Positions 33,592 through 42,300 of a stretch of 64,000 bases of DNA are shown piece after piece. The stretch comes from Sinohyriopsis cumingii. Taxonomy: Eukaryota > Mollusca > Bivalvia > Unionida > Unionidae. The stretch lies in NCBI GenBank assembly GCA_028554795.2, contig CM068839.1, positions 12,861,220 through 12,925,219 of the forward strand, in the 5' to 3' direction. The stretch's first letter is position 1. Each line of letters starts with the position of its first letter. Below the pieces are notes generated by a model. That model was not told where the DNA came from. It saw only the letters and a program-made list of their open reading frames with translations, and searched no databases. Made by a program: the position numbers and the translations under genes.

Positions 33592-34293
33592 TTAATAAGT
33601 CACCCACTCTTCGGTGATGCTACTTTGGGTGGGACGAAAGGGTGGTTTGGAAACAGATTTACGTGTCCGATGGGCTACGGGAGTAGAAGTCGAAGGTAGT
33701 GGTGGTGGTGGAGGTGGCAATGGAATGGCTTTGGTTTTCTTTTCTTTTTTCACTTCTGGTTTCCCTTCTTTCTTTTTCACTTCTGTCGAAGGAGGCGTGG
33801 ACATCATCTTTTTAACCCAAGCTTTCATTTCTTCTCGTTGGGGTGTGGGGGACGGGGTCAACAAGGATGCTGCAATCTTACTCGAAATGGGAGCTGCTGA
33901 CGGTGTTTGAAACACTTCGCGCATCTCTTCTTCCTCAGGTCTTTGTGGGGTAGCATCTCTGGTGACCCTTGGGGATGGTAGTGGTGGTGGTAATGATGAT
34001 GATGGTGCTGGACTTTTCATCAAGGTCTTAAAATCTTTCAGAGTGGGTAAAGCTGTTTCGTCTAAAGCTTTCTGGTGAAAGAGTTGCAGTCGTTGCAAGA
34101 GTTGACCGTACTTTTGCGATTTTTCTGTTTCGGACAAATCTTGGCGATCCATCAAGGATTGCAGTTCGTGTTGTAACTGGGACATCTCGCTCAAATTGGG
34201 ATTGGGAGGTAAATGCGGGGTGCGTTGTTCTTGCCATCGATGGTATTCCATCCATCGTTTGTAAGGCACTAAAGCTAGTTTTCGTCCTTCCAT
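33592..34293 (-). CDS. unidentified virion-block protein, coiled coil plus proline-rich tail
   Basis: 233 residues. Residues 1-100 are well conserved with element 2 (LALVPYKRWMEYHRW, then a long Q/L-rich helix). Residues about 110-215 are proline-, serine- and lysine-rich and variable between copies. The last residues EEWVTY form a short conserved end. No known domain. It stands between integrase and small basic proteins, so an internal virion or scaffold role is possible (inference). Confidence 0.65.
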   Translation of the reverse strand: MEGRKLALVPYKRWMEYHRWQEQRTPHLPPNPNLSEMSQLQHELQSLMDRQDLSETEKSQKYGQLLQRLQLFHQKALDETALPTLKDFKTLMKSPAPSSSLPPPLPSPRVTRDATPQRPEEEEMREVFQTPSAAPISSKIAASLLTPSPTPQREEMKAWVKKMMSTPPSTEVKKKEGKPEVKKEKKTKAIPLPPPPPPLPSTSTPVAHRTRKSVSKPPFRPTQSSITEEWVTY

Positions 34294-34341
34294 GGGTTGT
34301 CAGGGGTCGATTCTGAGATCTTGGGACTTCCGAGGGCCTTT

Positions 34342-34728
34342 TTATCTTGCTCCCACCAGTCCTCCCAACATGGTTCCCAAGACTCCTTTCAGTATGGGGC
34401 CTAACAAGAGAGGTAAAATGCCTCCACGTTGGACCAACATCTTCTTTTTTTGACGAATGGGAATTTTCTTTCGAACCATTTGGCGAAGAACGTGACGATG
34501 TTTGCCTAAGCATTGTTTCTGGTGTTTGGACAAAGGGATCGTGCCTTTCAAAACGTTCAAACAACATTCGCACACGGTATCGATGACCTCTTTGGAGGCC
34601 GTTTGAATGAGTTTTTTTCGTAGGGGTGAAGAAGCTTTGGACAGGACAGATAACATGTCCCCATGTTTAGCTAAACGTGGTGGCAGTCCTTTTCTTTTCT
34701 TTACTTGGGGTTTTCTGGAGGGTGACAT
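34342..34728 (-). CDS. small basic virion-type protein with GG motif and hydrophobic tail
   Basis: 128 residues with the ATG at 34728. An upstream in-frame ATG adds 8 residues, but element 2 lacks it. A basic N-terminus is followed by a helical middle (VCECCLNVLKGTIPLSKHQK), then KKKMLVQRGGILPLLLGPIL and a glycine-rich hydrophobic end. Small Polinton proteins of this plan are widespread and resemble adenovirus minor core precursors. The GG could be a maturation cleavage site. Its KK-x-(I/L)-x2-GG-hydrophobic end recurs in the 318-aa protein at 35048-36004. Confidence 0.7.
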   Translation of the reverse strand: MSPSRKPQVKKRKGLPPRLAKHGDMLSVLSKASSPLRKKLIQTASKEVIDTVCECCLNVLKGTIPLSKHQKQCLGKHRHVLRQMVRKKIPIRQKKKMLVQRGGILPLLLGPILKGVLGTMLGGLVGAR

Positions 34729-34812
34729 TTTTGCTTGTGGGTTCCGGGACATTCACCGAACAGACACTAACGTCGATGACTTAACGCACACCCTTTTATC
34801 TTTTTTTTGGGA

Positions 34813-35001
34813 CTATCGCTTTGTCATAAAGGTGACAATGTTTTTCCCAAAATCACCAAGGAATCCTCCCCTTTGTTGACGCCTCTTTTTCTTGGAACGA
34901 CTGTGTCTTTTCTTAGGGTAATGTCGATGCTTGGCTAAGCGCTTTGTCGGATGACGCGTCTGCCTTTGTCTCTTTCTTTTGTGGCTTCTTGGAGGTGACA
35001 T
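34813..35001 (-). CDS. 62-aa arginine-rich peptide (adenovirus mu-like), element 1 only
   Basis: 62 residues. The first 46 are about half Arg/Lys (HKRKRQRQTRH, KKRHSRSKKKRRQQ). It then has RGGFLGDFG and a short hydrophobic end. The plan of basic DNA-condensing peptide followed by GG and a hydrophobic segment recalls adenovirus pX/mu precursors. Element 2 lacks it: there only about 60 bp separate the flanking genes. Either a recent gain in element 1 or a deletion in element 2. Confidence 0.6.
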   Translation of the reverse strand: MSPPRSHKRKRQRQTRHPTKRLAKHRHYPKKRHSRSKKKRRQQRGGFLGDFGKNIVTFMTKR

Positions 35002-35047
35002 CTTTTTTACAAGTTCACTGATACCCCGACTTGGTCACAGGCTCTTT

Positions 35048-36004
35048 TTATACTGGAACGCGTCGCCACTGGTTGTCTTTACGTTTTATCAGTTTGAGGA
35101 CAGGCATGACACGTCGTGCAGGGGTACGCAACGGACTAAATCGAGCCAGTTCATGCTTGGACAAATCCAGTAAACTTTGTAACATGCCCGATCTTTCTTG
35201 GACTTTGATTTTGGGAGAAGGTACTTTGTGAGCAGCAGCCACTGCCACTAAATTGGAGGGTCCTGCCACTGGGGAAGTTCTTTTGGGGGTCATCAACGGA
35301 GATGTTCTTGGTGTGATCAACGTCTCCAAGTACTCTTCAGTTCTGGGTGTCATCAACGGAGAAGTGGATGAACGTGAGGATGCCGGAGACGCAGTCACTG
35401 CCGTGGCAGGTCGTGGTTTGCGAGTGTAAGGTTGCGTCCTGGCCGAAGTGCCTCTCTTGCGACTAGTTTTCTTCTGTGGACTTTTCTTTTTCTGGGGACT
35501 TTTTCTCTGTTTCTTTTTCTGGGGGCTTCTTTTCTTTTTCCGGGGTGGTGGTGTCTGGTAAGAGGAGGGTCCTGCCACTGGAGAAGTTATTCTTCTTGGG
35601 GACCTGGTCTTTTTCTTTTTCTTCTTGGGGCTTCGTTGGACTTTTGTCTTGGGGATAACTTTGGGGGCATTAGGATCCCATCTTAAGAGTGAGCGAATGA
35701 TGACCCCTCCTAGAGTACCGCTCCCTCCAGGTTTCAAAATGATTTGTTTTTTGGTTTGAGTGTCAATGCGGGGATCGGCCAGTTGGACCAAAGCGACTTT
35801 GTTTCGATCGAAAAAGCGTTTGGTTTGATGAGGAATCTGAATGATTCCTTGGAGTAATTGACGTGCCGTCACCGTGAACCATCGTAAGACTTCTTTGAGA
35901 CTAGCTTCTAAGACACGGGCTCGTGTTTGTGGATCTTTTTCTCGACTGATGCCATACAAGGCACGAATCAATTTGACGGGAAGATGCGACTGAAGGGACG
36001 TCAT
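35048..36004 (-). CDS. basic virion-type protein with KKK/SP-rich linker
   Basis: 318 residues from the ATG at 36004. Longer frames need TTG and overlap the ATPase. Residues 1-125 are helical (VKLIRALYG, ARVLEASLKEVLRWF) and end in TKKQIILKPGGSGTLGG. Residues about 130-260 are low complexity, with lysine runs and SPQKKK and TSPLMTP repeats, as in DNA-binding tails. Residues 270-318 are helical again. A core or minor capsid role is likely. Its stop codon lies inside the TATAAAAA-like box (35045-35052) that precedes the next gene. The element 2 copy is frameshifted. Confidence 0.65.
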   Translation of the reverse strand: MTSLQSHLPVKLIRALYGISREKDPQTRARVLEASLKEVLRWFTVTARQLLQGIIQIPHQTKRFFDRNKVALVQLADPRIDTQTKKQIILKPGGSGTLGGVIIRSLLRWDPNAPKVIPKTKVQRSPKKKKKKTRSPRRITSPVAGPSSYQTPPPRKKKRSPQKKKQRKSPQKKKSPQKKTSRKRGTSARTQPYTRKPRPATAVTASPASSRSSTSPLMTPRTEEYLETLITPRTSPLMTPKRTSPVAGPSNLVAVAAAHKVPSPKIKVQERSGMLQSLLDLSKHELARFSPLRTPARRVMPVLKLIKRKDNQWRRVPV

Positions 36005-36042
36005 GTTCACACTGTGTGAGACAGACGAAAAAGGGTCTGAGG

Positions 36043-36050
36043 TTTTTATA
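36043..36050 (-). promoter_or_regulatory. TATA box overlapping ATPase stop codon
   Basis: Minus strand TATAAAAA. The ATPase stop TAA (36046-36048) is within it. The next ATG is 39 nt downstream. The same layout occurs in element 2 at about 60590-60597. Confidence 0.65.
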
Positions 36051-36801
36051 GATTTTTTGATGGGGAGTGAAATGAAGTCGAGGACAGAGACGTGTACAGG
36101 ACAGGCCCTCCGTCTTGGCACCAGTGGTGAAACAAGTGGGTACGAAATCGCAAATCCTCGGGGGTCGTAGGTTTCAAATCGACGAGTAAATAGGCGTGTG
36201 GCGTTTGAGTGGCATCGTCGTACGCCTGAGTCAGCCAAGGCGTTCCTAACTGTTTGGCTAAGACTTGCACTTGCGATTTATCTCGAGGGCTTTTAAACAA
36301 GACCACGTAATGCGCATTGAGACTGATGGTGCGATGGGCTTTACTTTGTTGAAACAAATTTTGGGTGATGTAAATGACACTGGCATTACGGTGATGCCCT
36401 TTGCGCGTGAACCACAATTTAATTTCTTCTTCGTCTTCTCCTAACATGTCGTCGAAAATGACCAAATGGGTTTGACGGGAGGCAGAGACGATGCCGTCGT
36501 CTTCTTTAGGAATGCCTTCCACAAACACGATGGAATCGCCTTGACTTTCTCGCAAGAGGCTGTACGCCGATTGCCACTCTTTGTAACACCACACGATCCG
36601 TTGAGGGGGCCGATCGATCAAATGATGTTTATGTTCGATCAAACGTTTGACGAATTCGGTTTTGCCTGAACCGCTAGGTCCAGCAATGAGCATGTTAAAG
36701 GGATGACGAAGATACAAAGCCTCCCAACTGGCACGATCTAAGTGTTCGTCGATGACTTTGACAGTAGAGGAAGAGGGAGCAGAGACAGTAGAGGTAGCCA
36801 T
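36046..36801 (-). CDS. ATP: genome-packaging ATPase (A32/FtsK-HerA type)
   Basis: 251 residues from the ATG at 36801, which lies about 47 nt after a TATATAAA box (36848-36855). Longer frames start at non-ATG codons. Walker A is GPSGSGKTEF (about residue 42), Walker B is HLVIFDDM (about 106) and a sensor segment is VIYITQNLFQQ (about 138). The family pumps DNA into Polinton and NCLDV-type capsids. The last nine residues differ from element 2, where the frame stops earlier. Motifs are intact. Confidence 0.93.
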   Translation of the reverse strand: MATSTVSAPSSSTVKVIDEHLDRASWEALYLRHPFNMLIAGPSGSGKTEFVKRLIEHKHHLIDRPPQRIVWCYKEWQSAYSLLRESQGDSIVFVEGIPKEDDGIVSASRQTHLVIFDDMLGEDEEEIKLWFTRKGHHRNASVIYITQNLFQQSKAHRTISLNAHYVVLFKSPRDKSQVQVLAKQLGTPWLTQAYDDATQTPHAYLLVDLKPTTPEDLRFRTHLFHHWCQDGGPVLYTSLSSTSFHSPSKNL

Positions 36802-36847
36802 GGTGTGAGAAATGTCACTTGTGACACGAAAACGAACAAGACAAGAG

Positions 36848-36855
36848 TTTATATA
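36848..36855 (-). promoter_or_regulatory. TATA box of the packaging ATPase gene
   Basis: Minus strand TATATAAA, conserved in element 2 at 59785-59792, with the ATG about 47 nt on. Confidence 0.7.
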
Positions 36856-36889
36856 CTTTTTCAGAACACGTTTATTGAATGTTTTTTTA

Positions 36890-37400
36890 TCAAACATGAA
36901 TACGAAAGACAAAAATACATAAAAGCCAAAGGCTTAAGTACAAGGATAAAAGGCACATGATAACGATGAACGTGGAATAAACACAAGTGTCTGTACAACA
37001 ATCACATCTTTTGGGTAATGTTCTAACCAGTTCAACAGGGGGTAAGGTCACACAAGTGTCCTCCCGAAAGGGTCTTTCAGGTCTGTGCACGACAGTCCTG
37101 TCCTGGGTGACGGGTTCTTCTGGCACCGTCACTAACACGGGTTGAAAAGTAACTTTTTTCCTTGAACAACTCTCGTGCATACTGGGCCACTTCTTGGGTC
37201 CAAGCCTCAAAATCCCATTCTTTCCAGGCACGGACATCTGTCCAATGGGGATGTAAGTCACAAGCTACACACACATCGTCATACACGTCTTGGGTAGCTA
37301 AAAGTTGACGAATCTTTTTTTCCCGTAGAGGTCGAGAAGTATCCAGATGAAAACGCAAGGCTTTGAGCAAAAGGAGTTTTTCGTGACCATTTAAGGCCAT
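36890..37400 (-). pseudogene. tail-anchored helical protein, frameshifted in element 1
   Basis: The intact version is in element 2 (59244-59753, 170 residues). In element 1 an A-run at about 37155-37160 carries one extra base compared with element 2. The N-terminal frame therefore runs into a false end, and the C-terminal part with its membrane anchor is in another frame. The ATG is at 37400. Apart from this the two copies are close. An assembly error in the homopolymer is possible, so the break should be confirmed in reads. Confidence 0.7.
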
Positions 37401-37615
37401 GGAGGTGGTAAGTACTGATCGTAAAGAGTCCACAAAGAATCGGCTGGTAAACGAAATCCCAAAAAACAAGTCACTAAGACACACACCACTTGTCGTCCCA
37501 AATTGAATGGATACAGTTCTTGTAATAATCGATGGTAATGATCCACGGTTTAAATATGGTCATTGAGTTCCTTCCACGGAATCTGTTGGATGACATGTGA
37601 CATAAGTCGTGGCAT
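37391..37615 (-). pseudogene. 74-codon small gene with a nonsense codon in element 1
   Basis: The frame matches 59029-59253 across its whole length. CAA is replaced by TAA at 37550-37552, leaving 21 residues. Most other differences between the copies leave the protein unchanged, which supports a real gene. It overlaps the end of the F-box-like gene upstream and the start of the tail-anchored gene downstream. Confidence 0.6.
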
Positions 37616-38078
37616 GGCAGCCTGTTTTTATAGTCTCTTTGTTTCGGAAACAATACACGTACTTTCTAGCCAGAGATCTTCGTTCTCCAGTAGGGAATCT
37701 AAATCTTGCATACTGTAACCGAAACTTCAGAGTTCGTTTAGAAGTTTCCTCTTCCTCTAAGTAGATTCCACGTAAAATATGTTGATAATCCTTTAACTTG
37801 TCTTCCTCAATGTATTGCTGTAGGTGAATCTCGAAGTAACCAAAATAATGAACATTTCGATCATTCACTAACTCAAAGTGTTGAACAAGGTCTGACCACT
37901 GAAACAATTTCTGACGAATCAGTTCTCTTATACCATTCAGGTACCAGTGGTTAAAGATCTGGTGACGTAACGGATGCAATTGTTCTTTACGTTTGACTTG
38001 TATTTTGACCAGCTCTCGGTAAATGCGTTCTCTCAACTCCACAGGCAAAGCACGAATGTTCTCTAGCAAAGTATCCAT
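37560..38078 (-). CDS. F-box-like protein, copy 2 of element 1
   Basis: 172 residues. Residues 5-25 (ENIRALPVELRERIYREL) resemble an F-box start (LP-x-E-L-x2-x-I). The remainder is helical and basic, with a conserved NHWYLNGIRELI segment at about 46. It is paralogous to 38091-38546. Its first residues match the truncated copy 58325-58597 of element 2 and the rest match 58560-59057, so it looks like a recombinant of two tandem copies. Function inferred: Skp1 binding and redirected ubiquitination. The F-box call is by motif only. Confidence 0.6.
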   Translation of the reverse strand: MDTLLENIRALPVELRERIYRELVKIQVKRKEQLHPLRHQIFNHWYLNGIRELIRQKLFQWSDLVQHFELVNDRNVHYFGYFEIHLQQYIEEDKLKDYQHILRGIYLEEEETSKRTLKFRLQYARFRFPTGERRSLARKYVYCFRNKETIKTGCHATTYVTCHPTDSVEGTQ

Positions 38079-38090
38079 GAATAGGTCATA

Positions 38091-38546
38091 CTAAATCCTC
38101 TTTGGTCTGACACAAGAAATGTACTCTTTGCACAAACATGGTTTCGCTTCAGTGTCGAATTTAAATCGTTGAGTCACTAATCTACACATTACAATTCGTT
38201 CAGAAGTTTCCTCTTTCACTAAGTTGACATTCTGTTCAAGATGTTGGTAATTCGTTAACTCTTCCTCTGGAATTCGATGCAGTACGTTTACAATGATGTA
38301 GGTAGAATCGTCCATACCAAACCAATCCTTTTTAAAACTAGAGGATCGTTGATCAATGTCTGTCCGATGGAACACTTTCAATTGAATCAATCCTTGTATA
38401 GCCTTCAGGTACCAGTGGTTCAAACACCGGTGACGTAACGGATGCAATTGTTCTTTACGTTTCACTTGTATTTTGACCAGCTCTCGGTAAATGCGTTCTC
38501 TCAACTCCACAGGCAAAGCACGAATGTTCTCTTGTAAAGTATCCAT
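38091..38546 (-). CDS. F-box-like protein, copy 1 of element 1
   Basis: 151 residues with the same N-terminal ALPVELRERIYRELVKIQ block and an NHWYLKAIQGLI segment. C-terminal RPKRI. The orthologue in element 2 is 57854-58312, and the two differ by few residues. It lies 12 bp from copy 2 and 32 bp from the BIR gene, suggesting one transcription block. Cys residues near the end (CLCKEYISC) could bind metal but this is not clear. Confidence 0.6.
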   Translation of the reverse strand: MDTLQENIRALPVELRERIYRELVKIQVKRKEQLHPLRHRCLNHWYLKAIQGLIQLKVFHRTDIDQRSSSFKKDWFGMDDSTYIIVNVLHRIPEEELTNYQHLEQNVNLVKEETSERIVMCRLVTQRFKFDTEAKPCLCKEYISCVRPKRI

Positions 38547-38578
38547 GAACAGATTATTATTTATGGTAAGAAGTTACT

Positions 38579-39316
38579 TCAATGTCTCGGTCCCACTAAG
38601 GGTAAGTAATGACAATTCGGTGACCATCGAGCATGTTCTACGTAGGCCGAATCTTGCGGTTCCCAGTGGTGAAGTGTCACATCGCAACTGAAGCACCTGA
38701 CTTTATCTCCTTCGCCCAAGTAGAAAAATCCGGCTCTGGCTAATTCTTCGGGGGTCGGTCCTCCCAGATACTTTGGCCATTTTCCTTTGAACGATTGAAG
38801 ACGATTTTCAAAGTCGCAGTATTCCGACAAACGCACAGGAAACGAATATTCGTTTTTCACAGGTTCGTTTCGATGAGGGTTGAGTGACATGGGTAGGAGT
38901 TTGCTCAAGGCTGGATGACATCCGTAGGGGGGTAGACGTGAAGGTGAACATTCCCCTTTAAACCCGGTAAAATGTCTAAGAGGACGAGCGGCATCACTTT
39001 CGCATCCCTCAGGTTTGACACGCACAGCATCACTTTCCATGACAGGGGCAGTGAGAACAAAGTTCCCATGATGCTTTACGGCATCGCTCAGGTCACAACG
39101 TACAGCATCGTATCCATCGCAAGGCTCACAATCGCACTCGTCTGCAAACTCCGTTACGCAATTACAATGGTAACCACATGGACAATCGCAGTTTCCTTCT
39201 GGACATTTTCCGTCGCAATGCCTGGGTCTTATCCATCCAGTATTAGTCACACTAGAGGAAAATACAACTTTTTTACAATCCCCAAACTGGAACGATGTCT
39301 CTTTCAAAGTATTCAT
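38579..39316 (-). CDS. BIR-domain protein (IAP-like) with Cys-rich N-terminus
   Basis: 245 residues. The C-terminal BIR domain lies at about 165-240: R.QSFKGKWP, then ARAGFFYLGEGDKVRCFSC, W..QDSAYVEHARWSPNC, giving the C-x2-C..H..C zinc site and the BIR fold signature. The N-terminal 30-75 region is Cys-rich (CPEGNCDCPCGYHCNC) and is shortened in element 2. There is no RING. Related virus proteins bind caspases or IAP antagonists and block apoptosis. That function here is inferred. Confidence 0.85.
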   Translation of the reverse strand: MNTLKETSFQFGDCKKVVFSSSVTNTGWIRPRHCDGKCPEGNCDCPCGYHCNCVTEFADECDCEPCDGYDAVRCDLSDAVKHHGNFVLTAPVMESDAVRVKPEGCESDAARPLRHFTGFKGECSPSRLPPYGCHPALSKLLPMSLNPHRNEPVKNEYSFPVRLSEYCDFENRLQSFKGKWPKYLGGPTPEELARAGFFYLGEGDKVRCFSCDVTLHHWEPQDSAYVEHARWSPNCHYLPLVGPRH

Positions 39317-39348
39317 CTTGTTCGCTCGGTCTTGGTAGTCCCAATGAA

Positions 39349-42300
39349 CTATCGATCTTGCCTAGGGTTCCTTTTTATATACAGACCAATACCGACGTGA
39401 CCGTACGGTAAGGTGAAATGATTGGGAAGTCGCACTCGCTTCTGGTACACGATTTGATAAACTTTTTCCAAAGGTCGACTGACGATGTGGTGAGTGGGTA
39501 AACGTACAATCTTGTTCGGTTGGTAAGTGGTCACTTTAAAGTTTCCATCCTCTTCCGATTGCAAGGCTTCTTTCAATACCCCAAAGTTGACCACTCGACT
39601 GGTACGATGATTCAGAGTCAGTCCTTTCACTTTGCACGTCGTGTGCACTTCTCCTTGTTTGTCCCGGTATTCGTAGCCGTAATTTTTGGGACCGCCACTG
39701 ACGAAACTTAGAATCTTGTCGTCGGGATGCTCGTCTGTCCAGGCTCCTAAACGGTCTCCTTCGATGTCAGGGTGATGTTGAATCGGGTGATGGATGTAAA
39801 TGCAACTGTCCGTGTCAAAGTACAGGACGCGTTCTTCTAACAGTTCTAAAGCTTCGTACAATTTTAAGCGAGCATGGGCTGTTACGTAAGCCGCAATGAT
39901 GACATTTCCAAAGGGGTCGTCTTGTACAAAGTCCAGATCTTCTTCGTAATTGACTAAGATCAAATCCTCGCGAACGACGTCCACGTGTTTCATGAATTTG
40001 GTTTTGTCGTGAATCATCTGAAAGTAGCGGGAAGGTTCTGTCAAATATTCCGTCTTGGGTAAACACGGGCGTTGTGCCATTTTACCCCACAAGCAATTTA
40101 ACATCACTTTGGCAAACGATCGCCTGCCTTCGTTTTTCTCGATGTGGTCTAAAGTGATGCCTTCTTGTTCGTAATATTTCTCTTTGAATTTTATTTGGTC
40201 TTCGGGAGTGTGACACCAGGAAGGATAGCCGCTGGCTTCTTGCTTCAGTTTCAAAAAGGCATCCACGTAGTCGGCGAAAATGCCTTTCTGAGTAGGGTCA
40301 CCCTTGTGGTAATGTTGTGTCTTGGGAAAGTGGCAAATTTCGTACACTTCTAACAGTTGGTATCCCATGTCCAGAGCTTTGAACAATTCTACGCTGACCC
40401 AGGTTCCCGTCAAGGCCCGTTCTTCCTGGCTGTGCTGACAAGGTTGGTCTTGGTTGCACGTTTCGGCACAAGTACGGCACAAGGGAAACATCAGTTTGCC
40501 TTGACAATGGTGAGGTAAGACGGGATGGTATAGGTTCGTGGGAGGCAAAACTTTGCACTTGATCAAGCCTTCGTATTGTCGAATGTTGACCAGGTCGATG
40601 TGTTCCGTCAGCAATTGCGGGTGCCCTACAGGAAAGCGACAATATTTGCACACGTAGGGATGCAGCGAACACACGTCCAAGTATTTGATTTCTTCTCCTT
40701 TCTCTTCGTCGGCTTGGTACAGCAAACAGGTGGCATTGGTCCTTCCTCCGTACAAACTATCCCTCGGGTTCAGCGGGTCCATGAACTGTTAACTTTCCAC
40801 GAGGCGTTTAAACTCGGGATCGGTTTTCAAACGGTGATCGTATTCGTGTTCCCACATTTCCACCACTTGGTATCCTTGCTGTTCTAACTTTAGGCGCCGC
40901 TGACAAGTGTCCTGGTACAAGTCTTCCATGGTTCGTTGCAAAAACTGATTTTTAGTGCCACGGTCAGGGTAACAGACGGGACATCCGTGAAATAAGCAAC
41001 CGTTAAACTCGTACACGATCTTGGGGTTTTCTAAGTCCCAGCCATCGACCGAATACGTTCCGATGGTCTTTTCGCCCCCTCCGTTGCGAGCATGCTGAAT
41101 CCACTTGTCTTCCTTGTCACACAAGTAATGTAACCAGCGTAAGGCTTTGACCGAGTATTGACGTTTGACAAAGTGGGTCGTTTGAGGGCTGATGACAGCC
41201 ACGGTGTTTTCAGGCATGAATCGTTGGCGGTACACTAAGGAACACGCTTTGGCAATGGTGCAAGCTTCTTTCAAAGGATCGACCCCTCCGTGTTCCATGA
41301 ACAGTTCTCGAAATTTTCCACAGCAACGCCGTAAAATGTCCACGTCGGAACGACAATACTTTAACATTTCTTCCTGAAAGTCGAAGGGGTCAGAGGCGTG
41401 AGCCTGATACCAAGCGTAGAAAGCTTCTCGTTGTTCGGTACGCATGTTGTCGGGGTCGTAATAGTGAGCCTCAGGTAAATGGGGTAGAACGGCGTGTTGA
41501 TTGGCTTCCGTATTGAAAAAGTGTGGAAAGTACCCTTTAGCCATTTCTGTCATTCCAAACGTTTTAGGCATTCGGCTCAAGGCATGGCCAAGTAGCTCAT
41601 CGAATCTTTAAACTGTACTTGTCCCACTTGCATGAAAATGATTTTGGCTCCGTTCAAAGTGACTTTAGGACGTTCGGTGCCTTGTTCCGTATAGTACCTC
41701 AAAAGAAACTGTCCATCGTATCCGGAGAAATTGTGAGCCATCACCGTGGCATGACGATGACAATCTCCGTAACGTTCGATATCCTCTTGGCTCCACGTCT
41801 TGTCGACGGGGTCTAAGACCCATTGGGCAAAATCGGCTAACGTGTTTGGCCCCCGAAAGATTTTTTCACGTCCTCCGGGAATCTTGCTGCAGTGAGGGCA
41901 ATGACTGAAGATAGGTTCTTGAATGCACTTCTCGCACGCTCGATGAGCCACGCAGAAATTAGGAATGTGAATGCCGGTCTCTTGCATGCATTCGAAATCG
42001 AAAAAGATGAAATTGCCTTTCTTCTTGTGACCGTCCTCTTTCTCTGGTGGGGGTTGGTATTTTTGCACGTAACATTGGTGTTCCAAGTCCACGATGCGGT
42101 GACAAATGTGACATTTTTTCTTTCCTGAACATACGTGTGCCTTGGTATTATTGGTACGTATGACTTGTTCACACGTAGAGCACAATCTCAGCAGTTGACA
42201 AGCGCATTTCTTCTGTGAACCTTGCGTCTTCAAATGTTGTTGGTAACAGGTAGGGCTGACAAACGTGCGCAGACAAGTTGAACAAGGCACTGGTTCTTCG

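Noticed and set aside
36046..36912. longer N-terminus of the ATPase
   Set aside because: It would start at TTG upstream of the TATA box. The ATG at 36801 is correctly spaced and conserved.
37150..37165. programmed frameshift in the tail-anchored gene of element 1
   Set aside because: The A6G run is not in the phase needed for a -1 slip, and element 2 simply lacks the extra base, so an indel is simpler.
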